A stretch of DNA of 31,624 nt, taken from NCBI GenBank assembly GCA_029834535.1, contig JAQMWT010000368.1:1-31624 (forward strand), read 5' to 3'. The position numbers and the translations under genes are program-made. This DNA comes from Chrysophaeum taylorii (Eukaryota; Sar; Pelagophyceae; Pelagomonadales; Pelagomonadaceae). The notes below the pieces were generated by a model, which was not told where the DNA came from, ran no database searches, and saw only the letters and a program-made list of their open reading frames with translations. Shown piece by piece: positions 9,473 through 18,207 of this stretch (position 1 is its first letter; each line of letters begins with the position of its first letter).

Positions 9473-10305
9473 TGAATGACAATCGGCGCGTATATGGAGT
9501 CCAGTGGAATAATATGATTTGGTATTGCAAAATCGTACGTGGACATCAAGGATATGGTAGCACAAGAGTCAAAATATAAAAAGGAACAATGTTGAGGGAC
9601 ACTGTTTACCTTCATATAGTTGGTTAGGAGTGCATTTTCCGAATGCGGGCAAGTAGTGGAGAGGCTGGCAGTGAAGAAGTTCTCCAGAAATAACAAGAAA
9701 TTTGGAATGATAATCGGTTGAACAGGTGGTGATGGTTCGTCAGCCTCATCAGCCATGCCGTGCTTCTCATCAAATGACGATAGCGAAGTCTGATCGACAT
9801 CCCTTTTGGTTTCGGCTTGTGGTGGTTGGTTGATGGCAGATTGGACCTGTGAAGATAGCGAGGACAGTAACGCTGGTGGTAAAGCCGAGATGGCGGAAGC
9901 AGTAAAGAAGTTAGGCACAATATCGGAGGGATTACCCTGTGTGTTGGAGGCATCCTTGGTATCTGTAGTAGGAGGAGTTGCCTTTGGGGTGGGAGCAGTA
10001 GCAACAGTATGATGTTGTGACTCCACTTAGTTTAACGACATTTCGGTCGAGGATAGATGAACGTCTACATCATAAATGATGTCCTCTGCGAACATGAGTT
10101 GTTCGATTAGACGAAGTAAGCCACTATTGTCCTCAGTAGATGTCGTTGACAGAATGTCAGCGGATTGCAATAGAGTCTCAAATAACTTGTTGATATTCTG
10201 TTGTAGCTGAGCCGTGGTATCATTATCTGTCACATGCTTCGTAAGTTCGCTACACTGCTCTTGCAGTGTATTTAAGGTGTGCTTCGTTCGATCTAATAAT
10301 TTCAT
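9473..10305 (-). pseudogene. Coiled coil and aspartic protease active-site half (A)
   Basis: The frame opens with a helical, Leu- and Gln-rich segment (KHTLNTLQEQ, TTAQLQQNINKLFETLL), probably a coiled coil. It reaches SLN module M4, which ends in a TAA stop. The same frame continues without interruption as a Pro/Thr-rich linker and then FLYFDSCATISLMSTYDF (9570-9556 for DSCAT). This has the position and surroundings of the copia protease signature DSGAT, with Cys in place of Gly. The frame is cut by the SINE at 9472. The layout Gag-stop-protease recalls stop-codon-separated gag/pol of some retroelements. The start is unknown because Gag upstream is in another frame. Confidence 0.65.
10028..10048 (-). 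repeat. SLN module M4 (Gag/protease joint of A), stop form
   Basis: It reads T-E-M-S-L-N followed by TAA, after which the same frame stays open into the protease. Confidence 0.85.
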
Positions 10306-10343
10306 GTTAGATCGAGAGGACCTGTCAAAAGTGCGGGGGTAAA

Positions 10344-11019
10344 TTAGGTGATCATGGGACTGTCCAGCAGTTTTCTTGGTGACATAAGAATCACCAGAAC
10401 GATAATATGATAGATCGCTGCGAGAGGCTGGCGAGCATCATTAGAGTTACGCAAGCGTCTAGCATTAAACGTGGAAGATGTACCAGGTTGAGACGAAGTA
10501 ATGGACGCGAGTGTGTTAGCAGTTTGAGTCAGACTTTTGTCTGATAAGTCCAACGTGTTGGTAAGTAGTAACTTTGGCTTTGGTTGAGGTGTCAATCCTT
10601 CGACATAGGGTTGCCAAGAAACAGGGCGTTCTAAGCGTCTTTTGTTCGACCCATTTGATACTACATTATATAAGTCTAATGCATATTCTAAGATATAGCT
10701 AGGGTTGGTAGGGTGACACAATCGTTCAGCGTCTGGCACAGGCCGAGATGAAGATCGGGTTTCATACATATAACACCAATCTACCCAACCACGATCGTAA
10801 CGATTGTTGCTGGTATTATCGGCATAATGCCGATGTATCTCTTCATAAATTTTTCTACAAAGAGTACCAAAGTCGAATTGAAGGTCAGTCTCTTCCTGGT
10901 TAAGTTGGTAAGAGATTTGCCTAAATGCTAGGACACCTTCGATAAAGACATGGACATACCAGTTAGGATTATAAACAACAGAGTTAACACAGCCCCCCTT
11001 TAGAATGTCTAGACAGTGT
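10344..11019 (-). pseudogene. Gag, C-terminal half (A)
   Basis: An open frame of about 225 codons begins after a TGA near 11020 with no Met. It reads VVYNPNWYVHVFIEGVLAF, then QFDFGTLCRKIYEE and a basic C-terminus. Its place between leader and protease, and its mixed helical composition, fit Gag. I see no zinc knuckle (CX2CX4HX4C). The frame stops at 10344 and the downstream coiled coil is in another frame, so a frameshift lies near 10390. At 11020 it abuts coding-like sequence on the opposite strand (next entry), which I interpret as the other half of the same gene. Confidence 0.5.
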
Positions 11020-11026
11020 CAACTGC

Positions 11027-11871
11027 GTGACTGAACCCACAGGTTCCCCGTCAACTTCTATGGCAGAACACGCAGCACGAGCCGCACCCAAGGCGATCAC
11101 AGTAGTTGAGTTTCTTAACGAAGGAAATCGATTTCAGCTTCAGACCCGCAAGGTATCCTGCAAATTAGACACATTAAGCAATTGTTACGGTCCAGTTATG
11201 CCGATGCCTTCCTGGAGTACGACTCGTACGAAGCATACACTCGGCCATGCAAGGACTACGAGATCCTCCGGAATCAAATTCTCGATCGCGTTTTCCTGGA
11301 ATGGAAGACCGATAGGGCTGCTGATCTCCGTTTAGCTGTTGATGAATTGCCCCCTGAGTATCAGGAATGGCATGTCACCAATTAAGCTTTCCCCAACTTC
11401 CCTGATGCAGAAGTAGCTCAGCTAGCTACTGTCTGTTACGACAATGAAGTCAAGGCATTACGCCCTGAAATCAATCCTCGTTTCTTAGAAGAGGAACGAA
11501 TCTTAAATCGCGCGCAACCGAAAGCATTAGCTTTTGACACCCGTGTTCGTGCCCCTATTACTATGTTTTCGTTAACTGCTGCTGACTGGCACACTTATCA
11601 GAATTCGTATGCTACATTCTTGCATACTTACTTCAATCTTGAAAGTGTTGGAAAACCAGCACTAGCGGCCTGGCCCGCCATCAATGAGGTGTATAACAAA
11701 AGTTATTTACCCGACAAGGCTCGAGCCATTATGCTCATTGCCTTTAGTCACTACGAGTCTGTTACGACTACTGATGCGTCCTACTCGAAACAGCGGTGTC
11801 TATGTATACTCATTCGTTATCGATGGAAAAATGTCTATTTGACGACTGTGCAGACTGTGAGTCCAGAGTAG
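11027..11871 (+). pseudogene. Probable Gag N-terminal half of A, inverted
   Basis: Plus-strand coding sequence with a frameshift near 11140 and a TAA at 11383-11385. Pieces include AITVVEFLNEGNRF, LLRSSYADAFLEYDSYEAY, RFLEEERILNRAQPKALAF and MFSLTAADWHTYQNSY. It lies inside element A but runs against it. Its N-terminal end abuts the minus-strand Gag half and its C-terminal end faces the leader. That is exactly the arrangement produced by inverting one ~850-bp segment of a minus-strand gag. The alternative is a fragment of an unrelated plus-strand element. I recognise no domain directly. Confidence 0.45.
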
Positions 11872-12225
11872 TGTCGCTAAGCGTAGTCACTCATGGCAGC
11901 TGGTTATTTTTGGTGCTCTCAGGGAGCTTGTTAGGTACATTGCCATGGAATGTACGAGTGGACGTACCCAAAATATTCCATATCATGTGTGCAAGAGTAC
12001 AGGTTAGCCAACTTACACACACATCAACATTGACATGACAATACGATACTATGAACAGGTGCACACAAGGTTACACGACCACGTGTGCAAAATATGCTAT
12101 ATACAGCCCAATGGTAATGGCGTTATATTGACAAGCGTGTCTGCGTGGCGAGGCTGGACCGGCGCGGTAACAGTCCAAAACCCATAGGCTACGTGCACGC
12201 AGACACATGGTTTCTCAGGGACCCG
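11872..12225 (-). other. 5' leader of element A
   Basis: No coding sequence is evident between the primer site and the inverted Gag segment. It contains the inverted repeat GGAATGTAC/GTACATTCC-like words around 11945-11985. It probably includes the untranslated leader and the second inversion breakpoint. Confidence 0.4.
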
Positions 12226-12240
12226 CCTGGGCCCATAACC
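12226..12240 (-). other. Primer-binding site complementary to the initiator tRNA-Met anticodon arm
   Basis: On the minus strand the LTR end CTCTGCA is followed at once by GGTTATGGGCCCAGG. This is complementary to the CTGGGCCCATAACC anticodon stem-loop of eukaryotic initiator tRNA-Met, with CAT the anticodon. Drosophila copia uses the same internal site, priming from a cleaved half-tRNA. The site fixes the LTR end, the strand and the superfamily. Confidence 0.9.
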
Positions 12241-12555
12241 TGCAGAGCATTTAGCATGCAGTGGTAAGTCACCTGGGAAACCATCCCGTCTCATTTTGAA
12301 TGTCTGGAAGTATTTAATTCGGGGAATGAAAAGGTATGTTCCCTATATCCTCAGAACACGACAGGCGGCATCTAGAACTACACGAGAAAGGTAAAGTGTC
12401 TAGTGCTACGTACCTCGGGGCTCGCTAGACCATGATGATGAGCTTAAGCACAAATCAGAGGACTAATTGACTGAGTAGAAAGGAAGAAGAAGGGTAAGGA
12501 AGAGATCACGTTCTCAACGGACGGATAAGGGTAAGAGGCAGCAGATTTCTCTGCA
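12241..12555 (-). repeat. 5' LTR of element A, complete
   Basis: 315 bp with perfect 7-bp inverted ends (TGCAGAG...CTCTGCA). It is homologous to 2456-2704 and 17220-17533. The primer-binding site lies directly inside it. Confidence 0.9.
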
Positions 12556-12880
12556 CCCCAGGGACATAAAGTCCCGGAGAAGCTTTCACACTGACAACGA
12601 GGCACAGAGCTACTGCTATTTAAGCAACAGACACGGCACCCCCCTCCCCCCCTCTTAGCAGTCGACCTTTAAAAACTGACACTGCACCCTACGGCACGCA
12701 AGGGTGGATTTCTCCTGTCAGGAAGAAAACACTAGACGATTCTCATCATGTCTAGGTAAATAGCAAGCGGAAGGGCAAGGAAGAAGGATGAGGGAAAGCC
12801 GTATGAATTCGGAGAGAAAACCCTCATGAGAAGTAGAGGTATAGTGGAGAAGGTACGAAGAGCTCCAGAACGTTGTACAT
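12556..12880 (-). pseudogene. Element E, right fragment
   Basis: It aligns with 26556-26800 of element B: ACTGACAACGAGG, then GGAAAGCCGTAT and GGAGAGAAAACCCTC in the same order. In B this is the region upstream of the methyltransferase C-terminal ORF. With 2333-2455 it forms the E element split by A. It contains the hairpin GGGAC-ATAAA-GTCCC (12561-12575). It also carries an extra segment (about 12630-12690) with the word CCTCTTAGCAGTCGACCTTT, shared with the LINE tail at 22661-22924. Confidence 0.65.
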
Positions 12881-12896
12881 ATTCTGAGTAAACTCT

Positions 12897-13064
12897 CTAG
12901 ACATGCAAGGCGTTCACTGACAAAAATTTCGCGGCGGATTTGGCTTTAGTCATCTCGGCCTTCCGCGACTCTTTCGTATTGGCAAGATACACAGTGGAGA
13001 CACCACGGTTGTGCCTGCGCCGACACACGTGTAGGCCAGCTGGAGATTGGGCTAACTGCTCCAT
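12897..13064 (-). CDS. Small unrecognised ORF, possible C-terminal fragment
   Basis: An ATG-initiated 55-codon frame with coding-like composition: GLHVCRRRHNRGVSTVY followed by a Lys/Ala-rich tail. It is highly basic. It adjoins the end of element E and has no recognised neighbour. It may be the C-terminus of a lost transposon or host gene, or chance. I assign no function. Confidence 0.25.
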   Translation of the reverse strand: MEQLAQSPAGLHVCRRRHNRGVSTVYLANTKESRKAEMTKAKSAAKFLSVNALHV

Positions 13065-13450
13065 GCTTACTTAGAGCATAAGCCTCTTTTCGCTTCGTTC
13101 CCAAACGCTCGTATTCAAGCTCCGCAAGCTCTAACTTCCATGTGGCAGTTATATATGTACCAGCTTCATCTGGTCTTGTTTGCTAGGCACAACCCACCGA
13201 CTTTTTTTTGAAGTCAGGGGTTCTACCAGCAGGGGAGCTTCAGCTCCGGTTTCGACAAGCCTGGACGCTGTAAACGCTGAATCGCTGATTGTCCCGCGGG
13301 CTGCGCCTGCTTCTTGTGCCCGTGCCCCTCTCGCGTGCGAAATCTGGTCGCGCTACTGCGCGAAGCCTGCCTTGTACTGATGGAAGCTTAATTTTTATAA
13401 CTATGGTTTGCAACTCCCAGACTCAGAGAGCCAGGATGGGAAGATCGCTC

Positions 13451-13542
<92 letters not shown>

Positions 13543-14221
13543 AAGAAAGAAAGAAAAGGCCGCAGTCGACCGCAGAGGACGGCAAAGGAGAAGGCAAGAA
13601 AGCCAAACAAGACGGGGGGATTCAGGGAGAGACAGAAACGCAGAGAGAAGCGGGGTGATAAAAGGAAAATGAGTGCATGGCGTGAATAGGCGCAAAAAGA
13701 GGTGCAGAACGTAGGGGGTGGTAGAAGATATCCGAGAGGGAAAGTGTGCTTTGGACTTGGTGTTGAGAAATTGCTTGGGACTTAGCTTAGAGGAAAGTGC
13801 CGCCACAACCGCCGTTGTCGCCGCTAACACCCGGGATACGTAATAATTGTAGCGTAAAAAGGAGACGACTTCTCCGGATCAGCCTTTTGTCCCATGTTTC
13901 ATTCGCCACTTAAGGACGAACTGTCACAGTAATTAGCTTAGATCCGACAACCGGGCCTAAGCCGGCCGCAAGAATCCAACCGAATCAAAACGAGACTGCC
14001 GCTTTTCCTTTCCCGGGTTAGACTATGTTTTTTTGCGGCATGATTTCCGCGTGATGGATCACGTTTCGCTTATGTAGCAGCCTCGAACCGAAGCACCAAG
14101 CGGCAATCAAGTCGCATGGGGGTAGCCAAGATCTGTTGAGGATCTTGGGATCGGGTGAAGTTTGAATCCTAGTCCCAAAGGTCGCGTCGAGGTGTAAGGT
14201 GTCCAAAACACAAACAAAAGC
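13065..14221. other. Non-coding stretch upstream of the LHC pseudogene
   Basis: No supported gene. It contains one copy of the short repeat (13403-13438, minus), the GA microsatellite, then purine-rich DNA to about 13830. The last ~110 bases resemble the leader of LHC copy 1, so the LHC duplication included at least the 5' UTR. Confidence 0.45.
13447..13558. repeat. GA microsatellite
   Basis: About 110 bases of almost pure (GA)n passing into (GAAA)n at its right end. The Arg/Glu and Leu/Ser open frames across it are artefacts. Confidence 0.95.
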
Positions 14222-14836
14222 ATGTTCTTCTCCGGGGTCGTCGTCGCGCTCTGCCTCACCTCGGCTGTGGCCTTTGCCCCCGTGGCCACCCACGCAACAC
14301 CCAAGACCGTCGTCAAGGCCTTCGAGACCGAGCTCGGCGTCCAGCCTCCGCTCGGCTTCTTCGACCTCCTCGGCCTCCTCGCGGACGCCGACCAGGAGAA
14401 ATTCGAGCGCCTTCGCTACGTTGAGATCAAGCACGGCCGCATCTCGATGCTTGCCGTCCTCGGCTAGATCGTGACCAAGGCGGGGATCTTCCTCCCGCGC
14501 ACCATCGACTACTCGGGCACCAAGTTCTCCGATGTCCCCACAGGCTTCGGCGCCTTCTCCGCGATCCAACCGGCCGGCATCGCCCAGATCGTCGCCTTCG
14601 TCGGCTTCCTCGAACTTTTCGTGATGAAGGACTCGGCCAACGGCGCCGCTCCCGGCGAGTTTCCGGGCGACTTCCGCAACGGCGCTCTTGACTTCGGCTG
14701 GGACTCGTTCTCGGCAGAGGAGAAGCTGAGCAAACGTGCGATAGAACTGGACAACGGCCGCGCTGCCATGATGGGCATGCTCGCGCTCATGGTCCACGAG
14801 GAGCTCGGTGTCTCCCTCTGGCCGGGCTGTATCTAA
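14222..14836 (+). pseudogene. Fucoxanthin chlorophyll a/c-binding protein, copy 2, with in-frame stop
   Basis: A second LHC gene, colinear with copy 1 over its whole length. It has the SAVAFAP targeting motif, the three helices and the chlorophyll-ligand motifs VEIKHGRISM and ELDNGRAAMMG. Codon 82 is TAG (14465-14467) where copy 1 has CAG, so translation would stop just after helix 1; a new Met follows at 14471. Other changes include FDPLG to FDLLG, PGT to PRT and ELNN to ELDN. The third helix keeps its Asn-Gly-Arg. The rest of the frame is clean, so inactivation looks recent. A sequencing error, or rescue by readthrough or RNA editing, cannot be excluded. Confidence 0.85.
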
Positions 14837-14894
14837 GTGCAATCCTGGTTGCACCCCGGCTGAGTTGGCTGGGTCTATTTCTGCGCATAGACCC
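14837..14894 (+). other. Two hairpins directly after LHC copy 2
   Basis: GTGCAA-TCCTGG-TTGCAC (14837-14854) starts at the base after the stop. GGGTCTAT-TTCTGCGC-ATAGACCC (14871-14894) is a perfect 8-bp stem. They may act in mRNA 3' processing or be repeat remnants. Confidence 0.5.
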
Positions 14895-15044
14895 GGGAAT
14901 CTCACGATAAAGAGAGCGAGAGAAACTAAGTGAAGGATGATGCCGGGGGTATATAATCTATCGAAATGCGCACTTGTCTTGGATGCTCGTTCCGCCGGAA
15001 CCAGGCGCATTAGACAGCGGAGACGTGGCATTTCTGGTTTCTGG

Positions 15045-15257
15045 TGTCTGTGTCACGGGCCGGTTGGTAGCCGGAACGTTCGCAGCGGGGCGGGGTATGG
15101 CGGGGGGCCCAGACCGAAAAGCTAGCGACGAGTTGGTCGTCGGTCACATCGCGTTCCCCGCGTCGCATGGCGACAAGCCTGATGGTCACTCTCCGCCGAC
15201 TCACCTTTCGTCGCCCCTCGTCTACACACTCGGTTACTCTAATCCCAGCGCCACTGG
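15045..15257 (+). repeat. SINE-like repeat S3, truncated at both ends
   Basis: Matches the middle of S2: GGCCGGTTGGTAGCCGGAAC, GCGGGGTATGGC, GACGAGTTGGTCGTCGGTCA, GTCGCATGGCGACAAGC. The GTTA tail is missing and LINE-tail repeats follow. Confidence 0.7.
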
Positions 15258-15949
15258 GTTTTAGGAGTAAACTCACAGGTTAGAGGCGGAGCGTGCGCTG
15301 ATCAAAGCAGCTTAGATTGGCGGGTGTGAGAGCGTCGCGCTGAAAGGAAAGTGGGGTGAGTGGGAGGAAGGCAAGCCGATTATAGGGGTCGGCCAGGCGC
15401 TAGCCTAACCACCCGGGCGCCGCCAGGACCCGGCGGCCGAGAGACGTAGGGGCCGTTGGCGTTTCTGTGAGCGTCTTGGCGCTCCCTGAAGTGTGCCTGT
15501 GCGTAATCCCGCTGCTGGAGGCGGGCGGTGGCTGCACCGCCTTCGACGTACGTGAGGCCCGCTAGAAGGAGACGGGCACGCTCACGGTTGCTCCGTGATG
15601 GTGAGACTGGGGTTTATGAGTAAACTCAAAGGTTAGCGAACGTGCGCTGATGAAAGCAGCTTAGATTGGCGGGAGTGAGAGCCTCGCTGAAATGAGAGTG
15701 GGGTGAGAGGGTGTAAGGGGTGTAAGGTGTAAGTAAGGACGACTAGGATTAGCCTAACCGTCCGGGCGCCTCCGGGGGCCCGGCGGCCGAGAGACGTAGG
15801 GGCCGTTGGCGTTTCTGTAAGCGTATTGGCGCTCCCTGAAGTGCGCCTGTGCGCAATGCCGTTGCCGGAGGTGGGCGCTGGCTGCACCGCCTTCGACATA
15901 CTGGAGGCCTGCTAGAAGGAGACGGGCACGCTCACGATGCACTGGGGTT
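15258..15949 (-). repeat. Tandem duplication of a LINE 3' end
   Basis: Two units of about 350 bp (15258-15608 and 15611-15949) are clearly homologous. On the minus strand each begins with coding sequence: RERARLLLAGL, VEGGAA(S/T)A, AQAHFRERQ, NANGPYVSRPPGP. This resembles the C-terminus of the LINE at 22911 (GRARCALTHVA, RRKYVRRQHAYD, AGPVL). Non-coding sequence ending near TTTACTC follows. I read it as the last ~60 codons plus 3' UTR of a related non-LTR element, present twice. Confidence 0.6.
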
Positions 15950-15979
15950 AGCCTACGCCCCATGCACCGGGCTGGCATA

Positions 15980-16240
15980 TAGTTAGTTAGTTAGTTGTCA
16001 CGTTCGCAGTGGGACGGGGTATGGCCGGGGGGCGAAGACGGAAGGTTATCGACGAGTTGGTTGTCAGTCACATCGTGGTCTCCTCGTCGCATGGCGACTA
16101 GCTTGATGGTCACTCTCCGCCGACCGACCTTTCGGCGCTCCTCGTCTACAGGCCCGTGATTCCGGACTGGCTCCTGTCGGTCCGGCCTGGCTCCCATGCT
16201 CGGGAGAGGTCTGAAGTTAGTTAGTTAGTTAGTTAGTTGT
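15980..16240 (+). repeat. SINE-like repeat S4 between duplicated GTTA tails
   Basis: Matches S2 from GTGGGACGGGGTATGGCC to GGGAGAGGTCTGAAG, and ends in (GTTA)n. The word AGTTAGTTAGTTAGTTGTCA occurs at both ends (15980 and 16219). One copy's tail therefore runs into the next copy's head, a head-to-tail arrangement. About 20 bases near the head are deleted. Confidence 0.7.
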
Positions 16241-16642
16241 CACGGACCGGAAACTAGCGAGATCGTCAGTCAGCCGCCCCGTCCCATCTTTAGAGAAAAT
16301 GAAATATATCCATTCTGGCTCTTTGAGCCTGGGAGTTGCAAACCATATTAATAATAATATAAGCGTGGGCTTGCAGCGCGGTGAGCACTGGAAACTAGGC
16401 GGTTATCCCAACGACCGAGTGCAACTACTAGCCAGCTCCAGGTTTGCTTCGAACTCGACCCGAGAAGGTCCCCTTTGTTCCACATCTTATTGCTCTTTCG
16501 GAGCTTCCCTCATGATCCAGGTTCACTATCAGACCTATACAAAGGGCGTCGTTTAGCACTCAGTGTACTGTTGTAACAGGGAGCACTTAGCTGCACATCA
16601 GATTTGAATAACTAAAGCTTTCCTTTTTAGAAATAAGGATTA
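16241..16642. other. Unassigned spacer with one short repeat copy
   Basis: Contains the short dispersed repeat at 16313-16345 (TCTGGCTCTTTGAGCCTGGG then AGTTGCAAACC). No gene or RNA gene is recognised. Confidence 0.4.
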
Positions 16643-16905
16643 ACTAACTTCGGACCTCTCCCGGGCATGGGAGTCAGGCTGGACCGGCAAGGGCCGGTCC
16701 AGGATCACAGAGCAAAAAAATTGGTCCACGAATAATCGACCCGTCCGTCGCGTTCTACCCAACCGAGCGAACCCCATCCCAGCGCAGACTTTCCGGGTGC
16801 TACCCGGCCAGCCCGAGAGGCGAGCACGCGCCGTCTCATTCCGGGACGGCCGGGGCCGCCGCAGGGAGCAGGCGTATTAGACGCCGTCCTCCATCGCAAC
16901 CATAA
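16643..16905 (-). repeat. SINE-like repeat S5, diverged
   Basis: The tail end TAACTAACTTCGGACCTCTC at 16643 and the head GACGCCGTCCTCCATCGCAA at about 16880-16900 match S2 in minus orientation. The middle is strongly diverged and carries an A7 run. Confidence 0.6.
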
Positions 16906-17103
16906 GGTTAACGATCGCAGATTTGAATGACGGGTTTGTTTCGCGTAGCTTGCACGCGGGGTCGAAGCGAGATTTTACTGTTGCAGTGTTTCTATCCGGC
17001 TTTGCTGTTCTACAAAAAACCTCCACGGCAAGGGCGGCAGTGTCGAACGAACATTTTTTTAATAGGCTCTTGGCGGACTCGAGGCTAATTATTCCCGATT
17101 GGT

Positions 17104-17219
17104 GTCATTTGGTCAACCAAAAAACGTCATTCGGTCAAAAAAAAAGTCATTTGGTCACTACTGTCATTTGGACACGAAAAAAAGTGTCTTTTGGTCACAG
17201 AAAATATGTCATTTGGTCA
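17104..17219 (+). repeat. Short interspersed array of GTCATTTGGTCA
   Basis: Six variants of GTCATTTGGTCA (one GTCATTCGGTCA, one ending GGACA, one with TCTTTTGG) are separated by A-rich spacers of varying length. The last copy ends exactly at the LTR of element B, so B inserted at the end of, or within, this array. Confidence 0.7.
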
Positions 17220-17533
17220 TGCAGAGAATTCCGCTAGGCAGTGGTAAGATCACTGAGGAACCATCCCGTCTCACAGCGTGAGTCTGGCAGGGCAGAGTTC
17301 GGGGGACAACGGGCACAGCCCTCCTAGCCTCGGCAAACGGCAGACGATACACAGAAACACACCAAGGCAACATGTGATTACTACGTACCTACGGGACGCG
17401 CTAGGCCATGATGATGAGCGTGAGCACAATATCGTAGACTAATGACTTGTGTAAAAGGGAAGAAGAAGGGTAAGGAAGAGATCGCGCTCTCAACGGACGG
17501 ATAAGGGGTAAGGAGTGAGCAGATTTCTCTGCA
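17220..17533 (-). repeat. 3' LTR of element B
   Basis: 314 bp with TGCAGAG/CTCTGCA ends. It is clearly homologous to the A LTR at both ends but strongly diverged in the middle. Confidence 0.88.
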
Positions 17534-17540
17534 CCTCCTC
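17534..17540 (-). other. Polypurine tract of element B
   Basis: GAGGAGG directly precedes the LTR start on the minus strand, the expected plus-strand priming site. It is short for such a tract. Confidence 0.5.
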
Positions 17541-17672
17541 GAGATGTCTTGATGCAGAGCAATATGACGTCTATTGAAAAGTGTGATAAGGACGAGATTA
17601 GGATGAACAAGAGGTGCACCTCAGAGGTCACATAAAGTGGTACAGCGTGTTCATCATTAGACACGAAAGGTG

Positions 17673-18152
17673 TCAGGACTCGGAAGACTTGGTCAGAGCA
17701 GTAACACTTTGAATGCTTTTAGCAAGGGAGGCTTTGATAAAAGGGAGCGAGTGTTGGGTTGTTAATGGTGGCGGTGAGGAGATGGCTTGATCCCCAGGTA
17801 TTTCGCATATGGCGGAAACATCATCATCCTCAGGTTCGGAAGGAGGACTGATGTGCTGTGCAGAGCAATGTTGAGGAATGATGCAGTGGGTCAGCGCAAG
17901 TAGTTGATTTAAGATCTGCGGAATGAGACTACTCAGCTGCAGTTCATCGAGATGATCTTCAACGAATTGTGGTGTAGTAAAGGGGTCTTGGAGTGACTCC
18001 ACCTGTTGTAGGGACGGGTGATGAGTCAGGTGAATTAAATCATGACGAAGTTGAATCTGAGCAGCATCGGGCACGCCGTATTGCCCGATGCTGCTCTGAT
18101 TCAAAGTCGTGTTGGTCGTGGAGCGCAAGTGTAAGTCGGTTAAGTAATTCAC
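17673..18152 (-). CDS. ORF-Y of element B, unknown acidic protein
   Basis: A 159-codon open frame follows ORF-X. It has no recognised domain: Leu- and His-rich segments (DHLDELQLSSLIPQILNQL) and an acidic SEPEDDDVSAI stretch. Element C has an ORF of similar size, position and composition (27458-26955, with AQRVQIDAAAHHLH and an acidic tail). A small last gene is therefore a family feature. The start is uncertain. Confidence 0.45.
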   Translation of the reverse strand: MNYLTDLHLRSTTNTTLNQSSIGQYGVPDAAQIQLRHDLIHLTHHPSLQQVESLQDPFTTPQFVEDHLDELQLSSLIPQILNQLLALTHCIIPQHCSAQHISPPSEPEDDDVSAICEIPGDQAISSPPPLTTQHSLPFIKASLAKSIQSVTALTKSSES

Positions 18153-18207
18153 ACATTTTGAATAAGGTCACCAGTAGAATATTGGTGTTGGAAGTTGCAG
18201 GGGGCAG

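Larger units (their letters stand above)
2456..12555 (-). mobile_element. Ty1/copia-type element A with a DNA methyltransferase
   Basis: The element is bounded by LTRs: 3' copy 2456-2704 (truncated) and 5' copy 12241-12555, with about 11 differences over 249 aligned bases counted by eye. The outer flanks are GCCCA and CCCCA, a possible 5-bp target duplication with one mismatch. The order 5'->3' on the minus strand is LTR, tRNA-iMet primer site, leader, Gag, protease, C5 methyltransferase, integrase remnant, RT-RNase H, ORF-X, LTR. Integrase before RT places it in Ty1/copia. Stops, frameshifts, an inversion, a SINE and loss of the integrase core make it non-autonomous now. The RT-RNase H frame is intact. 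Confidence 0.85.

Noticed and set aside
13289..13830. Long Arg/Glu and Leu/Ser open frames
   Set aside because: They are translations of the GA microsatellite and adjoining purine-rich DNA.
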